The notes beneath the pieces are model-generated. The model made no database searches. It was not told where the DNA came from and worked only from the letters and a program-made list of their open reading frames with translations. From Clostridiales bacterium (lineage in GTDB: Bacteria; Bacillota; Clostridia; TANB77; CAG-508), in contig DOYA01000069.1 of NCBI GenBank assembly GCA_003518755.1, positions 1 through 15,591 of the forward strand: DNA of 15,591 nucleotides, given 5' to 3'. Made by a program: the position numbers and the translations under genes. Each line of letters opens with the position of its first letter. Positions within the stretch are counted from its first letter, which is position 1. Below, one piece after another: positions 13,480-15,591 of the stretch.

Positions 13480-13683
13480 ATGCCAAAAATGAAAACAAAT
13501 AAAGCTGCTAAAAAAAGATATAGTTTAACAGCTACAGGAAAAGTAAAAAGAACAACATCAGGAAGAAGACATTTATTAGCAAATAAAACAAAGAGACAAA
13601 AATTAACAAGTAGACGTCCAGGATCTTATGCTGACAAAACTTGTGAAAATACAATTAAGAAATTATTACCATATGGTAACTAA
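13480..13683 (+). CDS. rpmI: Ribosomal protein bL35
   Basis: 67 aa, basic, a component of the 50S subunit. It begins MPKMKTNKAAKKRYSLTATG, the L35 signature, and continues GKVKRTTSGRRHLLANKTKR. GAAAGGAG is nine bases before ATG. Second gene of the operon. Confidence 0.96.
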   Translation: MPKMKTNKAAKKRYSLTATGKVKRTTSGRRHLLANKTKRQKLTSRRPGSYADKTCENTIKKLLPYGN

Positions 13684-13720
13684 AAGTTATTAATTAGAAG
13701 TTAGAAAGGAGAATTATAAA

Positions 13721-14071
13721 ATGGCAAGAGTAAAAACTGCAATGATTACAAGAAGAAGACATAAAAAAGTATTAAAACAAGCTAAAGGATATTTTGGTGC
13801 AAAACATTATAGATTTAGAAATGCAAATCAAGCTGTATTAAAATCTTTATCATATAGCTATGTTGGAAGAAAAGATAAAAAGAGCAATTTTAGAAAATTA
13901 TGGATTGCTAGAATAAATGCTGCAGCAAGAATGAATGGTATTACATACAGCAAATTAATAGCAGGTCTAAAAAAAGCAAATGTTACTATTAATAGAAAAA
14001 TGCTAGCTGAAATAGCTGTATCAGATGAAAAAGCATTTGCAGAAATAGCAAAAATAGCCAAAAATGCATAA
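13721..14071 (+). CDS. rplT: Ribosomal protein bL20
   Basis: 116 aa, normal length. L20 binds 23S rRNA early in 50S assembly and is the autoregulator of this operon in Bacillus. Signatures: MARVKTAMITRRRHKKVLKQ, AKGYFGAKHYRFRNANQAV, YSYVGRKDKKSNFRKLWI, INAAARMNGITYSKLIAGLK and the conserved RKMLAEIAV. GAAAGGAG precedes the ATG. It lies 37 bases after rpmI and is followed by a terminator. Confidence 0.97.
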   Translation: MARVKTAMITRRRHKKVLKQAKGYFGAKHYRFRNANQAVLKSLSYSYVGRKDKKSNFRKLWIARINAAARMNGITYSKLIAGLKKANVTINRKMLAEIAVSDEKAFAEIAKIAKNA

Positions 14072-14077
14072 GTATTG

Positions 14078-14128
14078 AGAATTAAGATTTTCTTAAAGTT
14101 TGTTTTAGAAAAGATTAATTCTTTTTTT
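14078..14128 (+). terminator. Terminator of the infC operon
   Basis: AGAATTAA (14078-14085) pairs with TTAATTCT (14115-14122). After a two-base mismatch, TTTTCT pairs with AGAAAA. Seven T follow. It separates rplT from the amidohydrolase gene. Confidence 0.72.
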
Positions 14129-14151
14129 AAGTATATAGAGGAATGAAAAAG

Positions 14152-15438
14152 ATGAGTAAAATTTTAATTAAAAATGCAAATTTAATATCTATGGATGAAA
14201 AAAAAGAAAAAATATTATATGGAATTGATATTTTAATAGAAAATAACATAATAAGAAAAATCCAGATGAATATACAAGAATCAGCTGATAAAGTAATAAA
14301 TGCAACTGGGAAAGTTGTTATGCCAGGGTTAGTTAATACACATGCACATGTACCAATGAGTATTTTTAGAGAAACGGTTGACGGATATAAAACACAAGAA
14401 TGGTTAGAAGAAAAAATTTGGCCAATGGAAGAAAAGCTAACAGAAGAGGATGTATATTACTCTTCATTATTAACATTTATTGAGATGATTTATTCTGGTA
14501 ATACTACAATAAATGATATGTATTATTTAGAGGACGCAATTGTTAAAGCAGCTTTAAAGGCCAAAGTTAGGATACAACTTACTAGAACTTTAATGGATTC
14601 TGATGGAAATGGAGAAAGAAGATATGCAGAATTAAAAAGATTAATAAAGAATGTTTACAATAAGTATGAAAATATTTCTTTAAATGTTGGAATGTCTGGT
14701 TTTTATATCTGTTCTGAAAAGTGCATAAAGATAGGAGCTGAAATTGCCAAGGATAAGGATTTACCAATACATATACATTTTTGCGAAAACTCAAAAGAGG
14801 TTGAAGAAATTAAAGAAAAATATAACGTTAGTGATGTTATTAGCCCAATAAAAAAATATTTAAAAGACTATCATTTAGTTTTGGCTCATAGTGTAAAACT
14901 TACAGATGACGAAATAAAAGAATTATCAAAATATAATGTTTATATAGCTCATTGCCCAATAAGTAATTTAAAATTAGGGTGTGGGATTGCTCCAATATAT
15001 AAAATGTTTAAAAACCAAATTATTATTTCTTTGGGAACAGATGGACAAGGCAGTGGATGCAATTTAGATATGTTTGAAACGATGAGATTTACAGCACTTC
15101 TACAAAAAGGAATTTTGGAAAATCCCAAAGTATTTCCAGCATATGAAATATTAAAAATGGCAACAATAAATGGAGCCAAAGCTTTAAAATTAGATGAAAA
15201 AATAGGAACCATCGAAGAAGGAAAAAATGCTGATTTAATAATTATTAATTTAGATACGGCAAATACTAATCCTATAAATGATGTATTTTCACAAATAGTT
15301 TATAATGCAAATGGAACAAATGTTGAGACAACAATAGTAAATGGCAAGATATTGATGGAAAATAGAAAACTAAAAATAGATGTAGATGAAAAAGAAATAA
15401 TAAAAAAATGTGAAGAGATAATTAATAGAATAAAATAA
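14152..15438 (+). CDS. Amidohydrolase, MTA/SAH deaminase-like
   Basis: 428 aa. A metal-dependent TIM-barrel hydrolase of the ATZ/TRZ-MtaD family. Metal and catalytic residues are complete: HAH (H64, H66) in GLVNTHAHVPMSIFR, HIHFCE (H207, H209, E212), AHSVKL (H246) and GTDG (D297). The family motif usually reading TDGxxSNNxLDMFEEM appears as TDGQGSGCNLDMFETM. The C-terminus returns to the small beta domain with GTIEEGKNADLIIIN. Members deaminate 5'-methylthioadenosine, S-adenosylhomocysteine or related purine nucleosides (mtaD); the substrate cannot be fixed from sequence. ATG 14152 is preferred because AGAGG (14137-14141) is 10 bases away; the ATG at 14143 directly abuts it. Confidence 0.87.
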   Translation: MSKILIKNANLISMDEKKEKILYGIDILIENNIIRKIQMNIQESADKVINATGKVVMPGLVNTHAHVPMSIFRETVDGYKTQEWLEEKIWPMEEKLTEEDVYYSSLLTFIEMIYSGNTTINDMYYLEDAIVKAALKAKVRIQLTRTLMDSDGNGERRYAELKRLIKNVYNKYENISLNVGMSGFYICSEKCIKIGAEIAKDKDLPIHIHFCENSKEVEEIKEKYNVSDVISPIKKYLKDYHLVLAHSVKLTDDEIKELSKYNVYIAHCPISNLKLGCGIAPIYKMFKNQIIISLGTDGQGSGCNLDMFETMRFTALLQKGILENPKVFPAYEILKMATINGAKALKLDEKIGTIEEGKNADLIIINLDTANTNPINDVFSQIVYNANGTNVETTIVNGKILMENRKLKIDVDEKEIIKKCEEIINRIK

Positions 15439-15444
15439 AAAAAT

Positions 15445-15484
15445 AAAAGAAATATTCTAATTTTGTAGAATATTTCTTTTTTTC
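15445..15484 (+). terminator. Terminator after the amidohydrolase
   Basis: AGAAATATTCTA (15448-15459) pairs perfectly with TAGAATATTTCT (15466-15477) around ATTTTG; a long T-run follows and a short A-run precedes. Confidence 0.85.
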
Positions 15485-15495
15485 TACATCACAAA

Positions 15496-15528
15496 GTGAC
15501 AAGTTTTTTAAATAAAGAGTGGTACAAT
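15496..15528 (+). promoter_or_regulatory. Candidate long-spacer promoter of spoIIGA
   Basis: GTGACA (15496-15501) and TACAAT (15523-15528) are separated by 21 bases, too long for an ordinary sigma-A promoter but close to the 22-base spacer of the Spo0A-activated spoIIG promoter of B. subtilis. A 0A-box-like TGTAGAA occurs on the plus strand at 15464-15470 and on the minus strand at 15482-15488, each one mismatch from TGTCGAA. These boxes partly overlap the terminator, so they are weak evidence. Confidence 0.4.
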
Positions 15529-15544
15529 ACATTCAGGTGAGAAA

Positions 15545-15591
15545 ATGACTATTTACTTGGATGTTATTTTTTTGGAAAATTTAATATTAAA
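15545..15591 (+). CDS. spoIIGA: SpoIIGA-like sporulation protease, first 15 codons
   Basis: The gene runs off the window end. The visible start reads MTIYLDVIFLENLIL, matching the first membrane helix of SpoIIGA (B. subtilis begins MKIYLDVIWLLNF). SpoIIGA is the membrane aspartic protease that activates pro-sigma-E in the mother cell. AGGTGAG (15535-15541) precedes the ATG. Only this short stretch supports the call, but the IYLDV-(I/L)-xxxN pattern is distinctive and the organism sporulates. The next gene should be sigE if the call is correct. Confidence 0.68.
   Translation, partial: MTIYLDVIFLENLIL

Noticed and set aside
1..15591. CRISPR array, tRNA or rRNA genes
   Set aside because: No regularly spaced direct repeats and no cloverleaf or rRNA-like segments were seen on either strand.

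Overview
The window is A+T-rich chromosomal DNA from a spore-forming member of the Clostridia (Bacillota). The evidence is a SpoVT very close to the Bacillus one, the first 15 codons of a SpoIIGA-like protein, a MurE with the meso-DAP motif DNPR, and strong AGGAGG-type ribosome binding sites. Gene content and base composition would fit one of the uncultured low-GC gut lineages, but that placement is a guess. There are no rRNA or tRNA genes, no CRISPR array and no transposase.

Layout. (1) 1-1283: the 3' part of an archaeal-type cytidylate kinase overlaps a PflA-like radical SAM gene. (2) 1325-1830: a monocistronic unit with promoter, a Phe-Gly/Asn-rich small protein of unknown function, and terminator. 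(3) 1831-2590: spoVT behind a plausible sigma-G promoter. (4) 2542-3337, minus strand: cytidine deaminase (cdd) and, upstream of it, an unannotated 57-codon ORF with its own ribosome binding site. (5) 3461-3705: a non-coding element bounded by a perfect 28-bp inverted repeat and containing further stems. (6) 3756-8616: a compact peptidoglycan operon, murE-mraY-ftsW/spoVE-murG, without the murF and murD genes that usually sit in such clusters. (7) 8684-10016: a WalK/PhoR-type sensor kinase whose first membrane helix is split by an apparent +1 frameshift. (8) 10040-10205: a second palindromic non-coding element, then a bidirectional terminator. (9) 10262-12634, minus strand: a full-length VirD4/TraG-like membrane ATPase with no other conjugation gene beside it. 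(10) 12729-14128: infC-rpmI-rplT with a strong promoter, an attenuator-like leader and an AUA start codon for infC. (11) 14152-15484: an MTA/SAH-deaminase-type amidohydrolase and terminator. (12) 15496-15591: a promoter with a long spacer and the start of spoIIGA.

How the genes fit together. MurE, MraY, FtsW/SpoVE and MurG cover the third amino-acid ligation, lipid I formation, septal or cortex polymerisation and lipid II formation. The kinase after murG probably shares their transcript, with no response regulator beside it. The IF3-L35-L20 operon shows the usual autoregulatory architecture. SpoVT and SpoIIGA are single sporulation genes embedded among housekeeping genes.

Most worth a second look: the orphan VirD4-like ATPase, the two inverted-repeat elements, the hairpin between the Shine-Dalgarno and start of mraY, the kinase frameshift, the AUA start of infC and the FG-rich small protein. 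I did not find a convincing complete new defence or mobile system.
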